Source of the DNA: Cryobacterium gelidum
GTDB taxonomy: Bacteria; Actinomycetota; Actinomycetes; Actinomycetales; Microbacteriaceae
Direction of reading: 5' to 3'
Length of the DNA stretch: 64,000 bases
Assembly: GCF_004403985.1 (NCBI RefSeq)
Contig: NZ_SOHL01000027.1
Span: forward strand, 186,373 to 250,372
In this document: piece by piece, positions 46,840 through 55,574 of the stretch
Layout: each line of letters begins with the position of its first letter
Numbering within the stretch: the stretch's first letter is position 1
Translations under genes and position numbers: made by a program
Notes under the pieces: model-generated
What the model was told of the DNA's origin: nothing
Seen by the model: only the letters and a program-made list of their open reading frames with translations
The model's database searches: none

Positions 46840-48051
46840 GTGCCTGAAAGCAAACGCCTGGTCGACTTGGTTCAATCTCGTATCGACGACTACCTCATGT
46901 CTCGTGCTCCAATTGTGACCCTGATCAGCTCCGATCTAACTCCCCTTATTGACTACTCACGGCAGTTTCTCAGCGGTGGAAAGCGCTTTCGAGCTCAATT
47001 TTGTTACTGGGGTGCACAGAGCGTTCTCGCGTCCGATTTCGCTCCGGAAACGGGGCAGGAAGCGAGCCCGGAGTCGGTCAGCAAAGCGGCGGGAGAACGA
47101 ACGAACTCTGCAGCCGGTGCGGCCGACGAAGCCATGGCATCCGCCGGCCTGGAAGCCGGCGCGGTAGGGTTGGCGGCCGTTGTATCGACGGCCAGCGCAC
47201 TGGAGATTTTTCATGCGGCTGCCCTCGTGCACGACGACATTATTGACAATTCCGACACGCGACGGGGTGCTCCGAGCGCCCACAAGCTGTTCGAAAGTTT
47301 GCACACGCGTGAGGGCTGGGCCGGCGACCCGCTCTCGTTCGGTCGGGCGTCAGCGATTCTGCTCGGCGATCTACTGCTCGGCTGGAGCGATGAGCTGCTC
47401 GACGAGGGCCTCCATGGACTCGCCGATCTCGCCGCGGCCCGACGCGCCCGACTCGAGTTCAACCATATGCGCACCGAGGTCACAGCCGGGCAGTACCTCG
47501 ACATTCTCGAAGAACGCGCGTGGCTGGCCCAGCCGGAAGCGGAGCTGCTCGATCGGGCTCTCCGGGTGATCGTGTTCAAATCAGCTAAGTACAGCGTTCA
47601 GGCTCCCCTTGTGATCGGAGCAGCGCTGGCCGGCGCCACGGCCGCCCAGCTGGACGCGCTGCGTACTTTCGGCTTGCCACTGGGCATGGCGTACCAGCTG
47701 CGCGACGACCTGCTCGGGGTATTCGGCGACGCTGCGGTGACCGGCAAGCCGAGTGGCGACGATCTGACCGAGGGCAAGCGCACGGTGTTGATCGCGCTGG
47801 CGCGGGAGCGTCTGGACGACACCGACAGAGCCTCGCTCGACGCACAGCTCGGCGACCCAACGCTCGACGCCGCACAGATTCGTACGTTGCAGCAGCTCAT
47901 CACCGACAGTGGCGCCGTCGACCGGGTCGAGGCGCTTATCGAATCGCAGGTTGCGCAGGCTTTAGCGGCACTTCAGACCGCACCCATCACTGCCGAGGCC
48001 AAGCAGAAGCTGCGGGATTTGACCGATCGGGTGACGCACCGGGCGTTCTGA
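46840..48051 (+). CDS. Polyprenyl (geranylgeranyl/farnesyl) diphosphate synthase
   Basis: Trans-isoprenyl diphosphate synthase that extends allylic diphosphates with IPP. 403 residues. First Asp-rich motif HDDIIDNSDTRRG (DDIID 132-136), second motif YQLRDDLLG, both with short-chain spacing. Residues about 66-110 are an Ala/Glu/Ser-rich insertion not found in most members. Product length cannot be read reliably; by synteny with mycobacterial idsA2 a C15-C20 product is plausible, feeding carriers or carotenoids. GTG start. Confidence 0.9.
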   Translation: MPESKRLVDLVQSRIDDYLMSRAPIVTLISSDLTPLIDYSRQFLSGGKRFRAQFCYWGAQSVLASDFAPETGQEASPESVSKAAGERTNSAAGAADEAMASAGLEAGAVGLAAVVSTASALEIFHAAALVHDDIIDNSDTRRGAPSAHKLFESLHTREGWAGDPLSFGRASAILLGDLLLGWSDELLDEGLHGLADLAAARRARLEFNHMRTEVTAGQYLDILEERAWLAQPEAELLDRALRVIVFKSAKYSVQAPLVIGAALAGATAAQLDALRTFGLPLGMAYQLRDDLLGVFGDAAVTGKPSGDDLTEGKRTVLIALARERLDDTDRASLDAQLGDPTLDAAQIRTLQQLITDSGAVDRVEALIESQVAQALAALQTAPITAEAKQKLRDLTDRVTHRAF

Positions 48052-48112
48052 TCGGCACGCGTTCTTTTGAAGCAAGGCCCGTTCAGGCCACAGTCGGCTG
48101 AGCCAAAGCCGG

Positions 48113-48454
48113 TTAAGCCAGGGCCTGGGCAACCCGACGCACTTCGGCCTTGCGGCCGGCGCGGAGGGCTTCGATCGGCGGCACGCCGAGGCTGTCGTCG
48201 ATCTCGAGCAGCCAGGTCATGGCCTGCATGTCCGTGAAGCCGTCGTCGGCCAGAACGAACAGCGTGCCACGGAGTTCCGGAACGGGAGCACCATCACGTA
48301 GGAAGAGTGAGGGGACCATCGAAACGTTGTCCCGCCGAATAGCCAGCAGGTACTTGTCGTCGATCAGATGCCGCACGCGACTCTGGCTCATTCCGAGCAG
48401 GTTGACCAGGGCAGGGATAGTAAGCCACTCGGGCTCTAAAGACACATCGCTCAC
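48113..48454 (-). CDS. Rv2175c-like winged-helix DNA-binding protein
   Basis: 113-residue protein matching Rv2175c: a helix-turn-helix (IPALVNLLGMSQSRVRHLIDD, about 13-33) and a C-terminal domain (GTLFVLADDGFTDMQAMTWLLEIDDSLG). In M. tuberculosis Rv2175c is a DNA-binding substrate of the kinase PknL, phosphorylated in its flexible N-terminal tail. Here the tail is only about 10 residues long, so that site seems absent. GTG start at 48454. Convergent with the polyprenyl synthase gene and near a PASTA kinase gene. Confidence 0.88.
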   Translation of the reverse strand: MSDVSLEPEWLTIPALVNLLGMSQSRVRHLIDDKYLLAIRRDNVSMVPSLFLRDGAPVPELRGTLFVLADDGFTDMQAMTWLLEIDDSLGVPPIEALRAGRKAEVRRVAQALA

Positions 48455-48558
48455 TCCCTCAGCTTCCCATGAATCGGGGCCACGGCAAAACCTCCAGCCG
48501 CTTAATTATCTTGATCAGAGCTTTTTCGTGCTGACCGTTCGATTGACTCCCCTGCATT

Positions 48559-48590
48559 ACTATGAAAACCTCATAGTGGGGATTGCCCCA
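48559..48590. promoter_or_regulatory. Two adjacent inverted repeats upstream of the LysM gene
   Basis: ACTATGA-aaacc-TCATAGT at 48559-48577 and TGGGG-attg-CCCCA at 48577-48590, sharing one base, about 65-95 nt before the LysM protein ATG. They may be a regulator site, or together a structured leader. No known riboswitch core matches. Confidence 0.4.
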
Positions 48591-48655
48591 CACTGCACGT
48601 TGCTGTACGAATTCTCTGCACACAGTGACCGTGTGCGCACAATGAATGGAGCACC

Positions 48656-49972
48656 ATGTCGTCCAAGGTGAGTACAAAAACGACGGATGCCGCCGCGCTA
48701 GGCGCGTCGGTTCCCGAGGCAGGGAGCGTTGTCGCATTGTCCGGTGCCGGTTCTTCCACTCGGCTGGCGAAGAAGACCAGCGACCGACGCTCCAGTCCGG
48801 CATTGCTGACGGTACCCATCGTGCTCGTGAGTACGCTCGCGATCAGCCTCAACCTGGCGGCGCCGGTTCACGCCCAGGCCCTGACGAAGAAACCGCTCGA
48901 GTCGAAGCTCGCCGAGACCACTCCCGCGTTGGCGGTGGCCGCGGTAGCCGCCGTGCAGAGTGCGCCGGCCCAGTATTCGGTCGTGGATGGCGACTCCGTG
49001 AGCGCAATCGCCGCGCGGTTCGGTTTGACGACGTCGGCCGTGCTGGCGCTGAACGGTCTCGATTCCCAGGCGTTGATCTTTGCGGGTCAGGTTTTGGCCT
49101 TGGCTCAGACGGCGGCGCCGGCGCCGGCGCCATCCGCTGCCAACGCACCGAACGCCTACACGGTGCAGAGTGGCGACACCCTGAGTGGCATCGCGGCCGC
49201 CCACGGCCTGAAAACCGCCGATGTTCAAGGAGCCAACGGCCTCACCGCGAGTGACGTCATTCACCCGGGTCAGATCGTCCTTCTTACCGAGACCCCGGTG
49301 TTGGAATCGTTGGCGTACATCGCGCCGGTAGCGCACGTTGCCACGGCAGTCGCCCACACCATCGCCTCTGGCGAGACCATCACCACCGTGGCCAGCGCAG
49401 CCGGGGTGAGCGTGCAGGCCGTGCTCGACGCCAACGGCCTCGGCTGGTCGAGCATCATCTACCCAGGACAGGTTCTGGTTCTGCCGTTGCCGCCGGCATC
49501 CGTTCCGGCCGTCGTCGCACCCGCCCGCGCGCCGGATGCGATCGCATCGGCCGGTGTGGTGACTCCGATGTCTGAAGAGATGCGGCAGAACGCCCAGACG
49601 ATCGTGTCGGTCGGTCGGGACGCCGGTGTGAACCATGCCGGTCTCGTCGTGGCACTGGCCGCGGCGGCCCAGGAATCAGGGCTGCGCAACGTGGACTACG
49701 GCGACCGGGATTCCCTCGGACTGTTCCAACAGCGGCCGAGCGCCGGCTGGGGCACCCCCGAGCAGATTATGGACCCGGTGCGGGCCAGCCGCGCCTTCTT
49801 CGGTGGCGCGAGCAACCCGAACCCAAACGTGACCCGAGGGCTGCTCGATATCGCTGGCTGGGAGTCGATGACCGTGACTCAGGCTGCGCAGGCCGTGCAG
49901 ATTTCGGCGTTCCCCGACTACTACGCGAAATGGGAAACGTCGGCGCGCGCCTGGATCAGCCAAATCGGGTAG
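48656..49972 (+). CDS. Secreted LysM protein with C-terminal lysozyme-like domain
   Basis: 438 residues. A long polar N-terminus precedes a signal-like helix (about 48-68) with a likely cleavage after VHAQA. Three LysM repeats bind peptidoglycan: about 107-149 (YSVVDGDSVSAIAARFGL), 167-210 (YTVQSGDTLSGIAAAHGL) and 233-276 (HTIASGETITTVASAAGV), linked by Ala/Pro stretches. The C-terminal 305-438 region (VALAAAAQESGLRN..., LGLFQQRPSAGWGTPEQI) resembles lytic transglycosylase/lysozyme-like folds, with Glu340 a candidate acid. Probably a wall-remodelling enzyme. No RBS better than GGAG near -9. Confidence 0.85.
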   Translation: MSSKVSTKTTDAAALGASVPEAGSVVALSGAGSSTRLAKKTSDRRSSPALLTVPIVLVSTLAISLNLAAPVHAQALTKKPLESKLAETTPALAVAAVAAVQSAPAQYSVVDGDSVSAIAARFGLTTSAVLALNGLDSQALIFAGQVLALAQTAAPAPAPSAANAPNAYTVQSGDTLSGIAAAHGLKTADVQGANGLTASDVIHPGQIVLLTETPVLESLAYIAPVAHVATAVAHTIASGETITTVASAAGVSVQAVLDANGLGWSSIIYPGQVLVLPLPPASVPAVVAPARAPDAIASAGVVTPMSEEMRQNAQTIVSVGRDAGVNHAGLVVALAAAAQESGLRNVDYGDRDSLGLFQQRPSAGWGTPEQIMDPVRASRAFFGGASNPNPNVTRGLLDIAGWESMTVTQAAQAVQISAFPDYYAKWETSARAWISQIG

Positions 49973-50081
49973 GCCGGTCGCCCGCCCGATCAGGGCGGCC
50001 GGGCCACGGGGTCACCGATCAGGATGGCGCCCTGTGCGCGCCGCGTGCCGGTGCCGCCACCGAATTCCGTAGAATCAAGGA

Positions 50082-52058
50082 GTGAGCGTTCCCTCGACCG
50101 ACCCGATGATCGGCCGTCTTATCGACGGCCGGTATCAAGTGCGCTCGCGCATCGCGCGCGGCGGCATGGCCACGGTCTACCTCGCCACCGACTTGCGCCT
50201 CGAACGCCGGGTTGCGATCAAGATCATGCACGGCCATCTCGCCGACGACAGCGCGTTCAAGATCCGGTTTATCCAGGAGGCCAGATCGGCAGCCCGACTG
50301 GCTCACCCCAACGTTGTGAACGTGTTCGACCAGGGCCAGGACGCCGACATGGCCTATCTCGTCATGGAATATCTACCCGGCATCACCCTGCGTGACCTGC
50401 TCAAGGATTACGGCCGACTCACAGCTGAGCAAACCCTCGATATTCTCGAAGCCGTGCTCAGCGGGCTCGCGGCCGCCCACAAGGCGGGCATCGTGCACCG
50501 CGACGTCAAGCCAGAGAACGTGCTGCTTGCCGACGACGGCCGCATCAAGATCAGCGACTTCGGTCTGGCGCGCGCGGTCAACAACAATACGGCGACCGGC
50601 CAAGCCCTGCTCGGCACCATCGCCTATCTCTCCCCCGAACTCGTCACCCGCGGTATCGCCGATGCGCGCAGCGACATCTATGCACTCGGCATCATGGCTT
50701 TCGAAATGCTCACCGGCGAGCAGCCCTATGTAGGCGAAGCTCCGATGCAGATCGCCTACCAGCACGCCAACGACACCGTGCCGATGCCGAGCAGCAAGGT
50801 CGTCTCCGTTCCCCGCGAACTCGACGAACTCGTACTCTGGGCCACCGCCCGTGACCCCGAGGACCGTCCTCGTGACGCCCGGGCCATGCTCGACCAGCTG
50901 CACGACGTGAGCGCACTCGTGCGCGGCGGTACCGAAGAACTGGCTCTGCAGCAGACGATGGTATTGCCCGCCAACCTGCGCACCGACGCCAAAGCACTAG
51001 CAGACGCCGAAACGCAGGTACTCGGCGCCAGACTCGCTCCCACCAAACCTCCCGCCGCGACACTGCTGGGTATGCACCCGGTCGGCACCGGCCCGATAGG
51101 CCCGCCCGACAGTGGCGATCTATTGACCAAGAAAGCCGACAAGCGCAAGCGTCGCGGCTTTTGGCTGTTCGCCCTTGTCATCGTCATTGCCGTCGCCCTC
51201 GGCGGAACCGGCTGGTACTTCGGATCCGGCCCGGGATCCGACGTCATGGTGCCCGACTTCGTGTCGGCCTCCCCCGAAGCCGCCTCGTCTGAGCTGACCG
51301 AACTCGGTCTCACACCCGAACCGAGCGGCGCCTTCAGTGCCACCATCGCCGAGGGTCTCGTCATCGGTACCGATCCGAATGCGGGCAGCCGCGTACCCCA
51401 GGACAGCACCGTCAGGGTCATCGTCTCCCAGGGCCTCCAGCCCATCACGCTGCCTAAATTGGCCGGGGCGACGCAGGCGGACGCATCCGCTGCCATCACC
51501 GAACTGAACGCCGTGGTCGGCAGTATCGACCCGGTCTTTAACGGCGAGGTGCCGGAAGGCACCGTCCTCTCGGCAAGCAAGGAATCCGACGGCGCCGACG
51601 TCTCGGCGGGCGGCGAATACTTCGAGGGCCTGACCGTGAACCTCGTCGTGTCACTCGGGGTCATTCCCAACGTCGATGGCAAGACCGTGGCTGCAGCCAC
51701 CGACATCCTGGTCGGCAAGAACCTTCTCGTGGTCTCCGGCGAGCAGACCTTCAGTGACACGGTCGATGAGGGCGACGTCATCACCGCTCGGGTACCTGAG
51801 GGCACCGTACGCGAGGGCGCCACGCTCACCCTCGTCATTTCCCGCGGTCCCGAGCCGGTCACCGTGCCCAATGTCATCGGCATGTCCTGGAGTGACGGCA
51901 AGAAGGCCTTGACCGCGCTCGGCTTCAAACTGAGCTACAACCCCGGCGCAGACGCCATCGCCGCCCTCCTCAGCGTCGCATCGACGGATCCCGTCGCTGG
52001 CACCTCCGCCACCAAGGGCAGCACCATCACGATCAAGCCGACGAATCCCTTCGCCTAG
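50082..52058 (+). CDS. Membrane Ser/Thr kinase with four PASTA domains (PknB/PknL type)
   Basis: 658 residues. Kinase domain about 17-275: ATP loop RIARGGMATVYLA, Lys47 (VAIKIM), catalytic HRDVKPEN at 139-146, DFG 159-161. A basic juxtamembrane (KKADKRKRRG) precedes one helix at about 360-381, then four PASTA repeats (about 387-655) that bind muropeptides or lipid II. It senses wall state and phosphorylates wall/division proteins. Synteny with Rv2175c and aroG matches mycobacterial pknL, but PASTA repeats match PknB. GTG start. Confidence 0.93.
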   Translation: MSVPSTDPMIGRLIDGRYQVRSRIARGGMATVYLATDLRLERRVAIKIMHGHLADDSAFKIRFIQEARSAARLAHPNVVNVFDQGQDADMAYLVMEYLPGITLRDLLKDYGRLTAEQTLDILEAVLSGLAAAHKAGIVHRDVKPENVLLADDGRIKISDFGLARAVNNNTATGQALLGTIAYLSPELVTRGIADARSDIYALGIMAFEMLTGEQPYVGEAPMQIAYQHANDTVPMPSSKVVSVPRELDELVLWATARDPEDRPRDARAMLDQLHDVSALVRGGTEELALQQTMVLPANLRTDAKALADAETQVLGARLAPTKPPAATLLGMHPVGTGPIGPPDSGDLLTKKADKRKRRGFWLFALVIVIAVALGGTGWYFGSGPGSDVMVPDFVSASPEAASSELTELGLTPEPSGAFSATIAEGLVIGTDPNAGSRVPQDSTVRVIVSQGLQPITLPKLAGATQADASAAITELNAVVGSIDPVFNGEVPEGTVLSASKESDGADVSAGGEYFEGLTVNLVVSLGVIPNVDGKTVAAATDILVGKNLLVVSGEQTFSDTVDEGDVITARVPEGTVREGATLTLVISRGPEPVTVPNVIGMSWSDGKKALTALGFKLSYNPGADAIAALLSVASTDPVAGTSATKGSTITIKPTNPFA

Positions 52059-52168
52059 TCAGTTCTCTCTCCCGCTGCTCACCCGCCGATCTCGACGGGT
52101 CGATCAGCCGTGGCGCGAGAGGAAGACGCGGCCAGAGGCCGCCAAGACATTCCGCCGGTCGAAACCTA

Positions 52169-52199
52169 GAGGCCGCCACAGGAACGAGCGGACGGCCTC
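52169..52199. terminator. Possible hairpin between the kinase gene and aroG
   Basis: GAGGCCG/CGGCCTC 7-bp stem with a 17-nt loop in the 147-nt convergent spacer; a smaller GCGGCC/GGCCGC hairpin is at 52128-52142. Neither has a T-run. Confidence 0.3.
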
Positions 52200-52205
52200 C
52201 GCGGG

Positions 52206-53576
52206 CTAACGAGCCGCGAGCTCCTCGGCTACCAGGAAGGCGAGCTCGAGGGACTGCATGTGGTTCAGACGCGGGTCGCACAGCGACTCGTAGCGGGTCG
52301 CCAGGGCGGCCTCGTCGATGTGCTCGGAACCGCCGAGGCATTCGGTAACGTCATCGCCGGTGAGTTCAACGTGGATTCCGCCAGGGTGCGTCCCCACCGC
52401 GCGGTGCGCCTCGAAGAAGCCCTTGACCTCGTCGACGACGTCATCGAAACGACGCGTCTTGTAGCCGGTCGGTGTGGTGACGCCGTTGCCGTGCATCGGG
52501 TCGGTCACCCACAGCGGCGTCGCTTCGCTGGCCTTGATGGCCTCGAGCAGCGGCGGCAGGGCATCCCGCACCTTGCCGGCACCCATGCGGGTGATGAAGG
52601 TCAGGCGGCCCGGTTCGCGGTTCGGGTCGAGCTTGTCGACGAGGCGCAGCATGTCATCGGCCGACGTTGTCGGGCCGAGCTTGACGCCGATCGGGTTGCG
52701 CACCCGCGACAGGAAGTCCACGTGAGCGCCATCGAGGTCACGAGTGCGTTCCCCGATCCAGATGAAGTGTGCCGAGGTGTTGTACGGCGTTCCGGTGCGG
52801 GAGTCGATGCGGGTCATCGGGCGCTCGTAGTCCATCAGCAGGCCCTCGTGGCTGGTGTAGAACTCCGTTCGGCGCATCGCCTCGAAGTCCGCGCCGCAGG
52901 CGATCATGAATTTGATCGCGCGATCAATCTCCTTGGCCACCTTCTCGTACTGCTGGTTGGCCGGGTTGGCGGCGAAGCCCTGATTCCAGCTGTGCACCTG
53001 GCGCAGGTCGGCGAAGCCACCCTGCGTGAACGCACGAATCAGATTGAGGGTCGATGCCGACGTGTGGTAGGCCTTGACGAGCCGGTCCGGGTCGGCCTCG
53101 CGCGACTCGGGCGTGAACGGGTAGCCGTTGACGATATCGCCGCGGTACGCCGGAAGCGTGACATCGCCGCGGGTCTCGAAGTCGCTCGAGCGGGGCTTGG
53201 CGAACTGGCCGGCCATGCGCCCCATCTTGATCACCGGCATCGACGCACCGTAGGTGAGCACGACGGCCATCTGCAGCACGGTCTTGACTCGATTGCGAAT
53301 CTGATCGGCCGTGGCGCCGCTGAACGTCTCGGCGCAGTCGCCCCCCTGCAGCAGAAAACCCTGCCCGCCAGCGGCCTGAGCGAGCCGGTCGCGCAGAATG
53401 TCGACCTCACCGGCGAAGACCAGCGGCGGCTGCGTCGCCAGCTCAGCGGATGCGGCCGCCACCTTGGCCGCATCGGGCCAAGTCGGCTGCTGCTTGATCG
53501 GCAGGGTGCGCCAGTGGTCGAGACCCGTGATGACAGAGGCTTCTGCGGCAACGATGGGCTCGGTGGGGTCTACCAC
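52206..53576 (-). CDS. aroG: 3-deoxy-7-phosphoheptulonate synthase, class II
   Basis: First enzyme of the shikimate pathway, condensing PEP and erythrose 4-phosphate. 456 residues of the plant/actinobacterial class II type: QGGDCAETF near residue 78, RMAGQFAKPRS, SHEGLLMDYE, and the metal-binding GNGVTTPTGYKTR and HPGGIHVELTGDDVTECLGG. Class II enzymes form complexes with chorismate mutase in actinobacteria; no such gene is adjacent. GTG start at 53576 with AGGA about eight nt upstream. Confidence 0.96.
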   Translation of the reverse strand: MVDPTEPIVAAEASVITGLDHWRTLPIKQQPTWPDAAKVAAASAELATQPPLVFAGEVDILRDRLAQAAGGQGFLLQGGDCAETFSGATADQIRNRVKTVLQMAVVLTYGASMPVIKMGRMAGQFAKPRSSDFETRGDVTLPAYRGDIVNGYPFTPESREADPDRLVKAYHTSASTLNLIRAFTQGGFADLRQVHSWNQGFAANPANQQYEKVAKEIDRAIKFMIACGADFEAMRRTEFYTSHEGLLMDYERPMTRIDSRTGTPYNTSAHFIWIGERTRDLDGAHVDFLSRVRNPIGVKLGPTTSADDMLRLVDKLDPNREPGRLTFITRMGAGKVRDALPPLLEAIKASEATPLWVTDPMHGNGVTTPTGYKTRRFDDVVDEVKGFFEAHRAVGTHPGGIHVELTGDDVTECLGGSEHIDEAALATRYESLCDPRLNHMQSLELAFLVAEELAAR

Positions 53577-53674
53577 GGGATGGTTCCTGTTTTCTGTACT
53601 GGACCGGCAACTCGCACCGATCCGAAATGGATGAGATGTGTCACGCGCAATGCGCAGACAGCACTTCAGGCAGC

Positions 53675-54364
53675 CTATCGCGAAAGGCTGGCCCGCTTCT
53701 CCTTGACCGAGGAGGCGTAGACGTCGACGTACTCCTGCGTGCTGAGTCGCTGTAACTCATACATGAGCTCATCGGTGACACTGCGTAGAACGAATCGGTC
53801 GCCCTCCATCCCCTCGAACCGGGTGAAGTCCAGTGGTTTACCGATGACAATGCCGATGCGACGCACCCGCGGAATCCGTGTGCCGGTCGGCATGGCTTTC
53901 TCGGTGTCGATCATCGCCACCGGAATGACCGTCACGCCCGATTCCAACACCATGCGGGCCACACCGGTGCGGCCGCGATACAGGCGGGCGTCGGGGCTGC
54001 GGGTGCCCTCCGGATAGATACCGAGGATGCGCCCCTCGCCGAGAACCCGCAATCCGGTGTTGAGCGAATCCTCCGAGGCTTTGCCGCCCGATCGGTCGAT
54101 GGGCAGCTGCCCGGCCGCGGTGAGAAACTGGCGCGTCGCCCAGCCTTTGAGACCCTTGCCGGTGAAATAGTCGCTCTTGGCGAGAAAAGCCACGCGGCGC
54201 GGCACGACGAGTGGCAGAAAAACCGAGTCGATGAATGACAGGTGATTGCTGGCAAGAATGACCGGGCCGGTCTTGGGTATGTTCTCCAGCCCGATGATCC
54301 AAGGGCGAAAGAGCGAGAGCAGCAGCGGGCCGATGACGATGTTCTTCATGATCCAATAGAACAT
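53675..54364 (-). CDS. 1-acyl-sn-glycerol-3-phosphate acyltransferase (PlsC family)
   Basis: 229 residues from the ATG at 54364, with AAAGGAG upstream. Motifs: NHLSFIDSVFLP (HX4D), QLPIDRSGG, GIYPEGTRSPD and VIPVAMIDT, the four PlsC blocks in order, after a hydrophobic N-terminus. Probably makes phosphatidate; the homologue beside mycobacterial aroG (Rv2182c) has this assignment. Longer frame to 54442 lacks a ribosome site. It is the second PlsC-type gene in the window. Confidence 0.92.
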   Translation of the reverse strand: MFYWIMKNIVIGPLLLSLFRPWIIGLENIPKTGPVILASNHLSFIDSVFLPLVVPRRVAFLAKSDYFTGKGLKGWATRQFLTAAGQLPIDRSGGKASEDSLNTGLRVLGEGRILGIYPEGTRSPDARLYRGRTGVARMVLESGVTVIPVAMIDTEKAMPTGTRIPRVRRIGIVIGKPLDFTRFEGMEGDRFVLRSVTDELMYELQRLSTQEYVDVYASSVKEKRASLSR

Positions 54365-54456
54365 GCGCACTCCTTTATCCGGCTCTGAAAGCTTAGTCCG
54401 CTGACACGAGTTGAGCGGATGCCGCGCGCAGGCCGCGCACATCCGCCTTCTGCCGG

Positions 54457-55401
54457 TCAGCGCACCGCGTGCAGCCGGGCGAGGTCGGCCGCACCGACGA
54501 CACCCGCGTCGTTGACCAGCTGGGCGATGGCGAACTCCGCCTCCGGGTGGTAGCCGCGGGCGGGCAGATGGTCGAGGTACGCAGCGCGAATCGGCTCGAG
54601 CAGCAGGTCACCGGCGGCGGCCACTCCCCCGCCGAACACGAACACCTGCGGGTCGAGGACGGCACCGAGGCTCGCACAGGCCTGGCCGAGAGCGCCGCCG
54701 AGCTGGCGCAGGGCCGCAAGGGCGCCGCCGTCCCCGTCTTGAATCAGTCGACCGACGTCTTTGCCGGTGAGTTTGCCGCGCCGTTCGCGGGTGGCGGCCA
54801 GGCCCAGCCCCACGCCGCCGGCATCCGCAAATTCGTTGGCGATGCGCAGCAGTGCCCGACCGGAACCGTACTGCTCCAGGCAGCCGTGAGCACCGCAGCC
54901 GCACGGAAGCCCATCGGGCACGACCCGCAGGTGGCCCAATTCGGCGCCCGCGCCGAATCCGCCGCGGAACAGAGCGTTGTTGGTGACGATGGCCCCGCCG
55001 ACACCGGTACCGATGGTGAGGGTGACCATGTCGGAATACGCACGGCCGGCGCCGAAACGAAATTCGGCCCACCCGGCGGCGTTGGCATCGTTCTCGATGA
55101 TGATCGGCAGGTGCAGCCGAGCCTCGAGCTTGTCGCGGAACGGCTCATTGCGCCAACTGATGTTCGGTGCGTAATAGACAGTCGACTGGTCGGCATCGAT
55201 GAAGCCGGCAGCGGCGACTCCCGCCGCGACGACGTCTTCGCCCGCACTGAGGCCCTGAATCATCGCGACGACCGTGTCCTCGATTTCGCGCGGGTTGCCG
55301 GGGGTGGTCGGCTGTCGATCCGAGCGGATGATGGTGCCCGCCTCGTCGACGAGCGCCCCGGCAATCTTGGTGCCCCCAATATCGATACCAATGGCGTGCA
55401 C
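54457..55401 (-). CDS. ROK-family glucokinase
   Basis: 314-residue sugar kinase of the ROK family. ATP motif IGIDIGGTKIAGALVDE (6-12 core), sugar-binding ENDANAAGWAE and GAELGHLRV, and the ROK zinc site CGCGAHGCLEQYGSG. The most likely reaction is glucose to glucose 6-phosphate using ATP; the polyphosphate-dependent alternative has distinct motifs not seen here. GTG start at 55401 with AAAGGTG upstream. No sugar transporter is adjacent. Confidence 0.92.
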   Translation of the reverse strand: MHAIGIDIGGTKIAGALVDEAGTIIRSDRQPTTPGNPREIEDTVVAMIQGLSAGEDVVAAGVAAAGFIDADQSTVYYAPNISWRNEPFRDKLEARLHLPIIIENDANAAGWAEFRFGAGRAYSDMVTLTIGTGVGGAIVTNNALFRGGFGAGAELGHLRVVPDGLPCGCGAHGCLEQYGSGRALLRIANEFADAGGVGLGLAATRERRGKLTGKDVGRLIQDGDGGALAALRQLGGALGQACASLGAVLDPQVFVFGGGVAAAGDLLLEPIRAAYLDHLPARGYHPEAEFAIAQLVNDAGVVGAADLARLHAVR

Positions 55402-55574
55402 GGGGCACCTTTCTTTCGGGGCATGTGGGGAGCGGCGCCTCTCAGCCGAACGGCTGGGCAGGTCACCCTCTAGAGTGTAGTTAACCAGTTTGCCGCTGGA
55501 CGAAACACCCGCTCACCGCTGGATTCCCGGCGAGTGCGCAGTTGGCACGTTCAGCCGGTACCGAAGGAGTTGCC

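Noticed and set aside
48455-48655. ydaO/c-di-AMP riboswitch before the LysM gene
   Set aside because: Such riboswitches often precede wall-lysis genes in actinobacteria, but the conserved core elements are not visible and the leader is short; only simple dyads are present.
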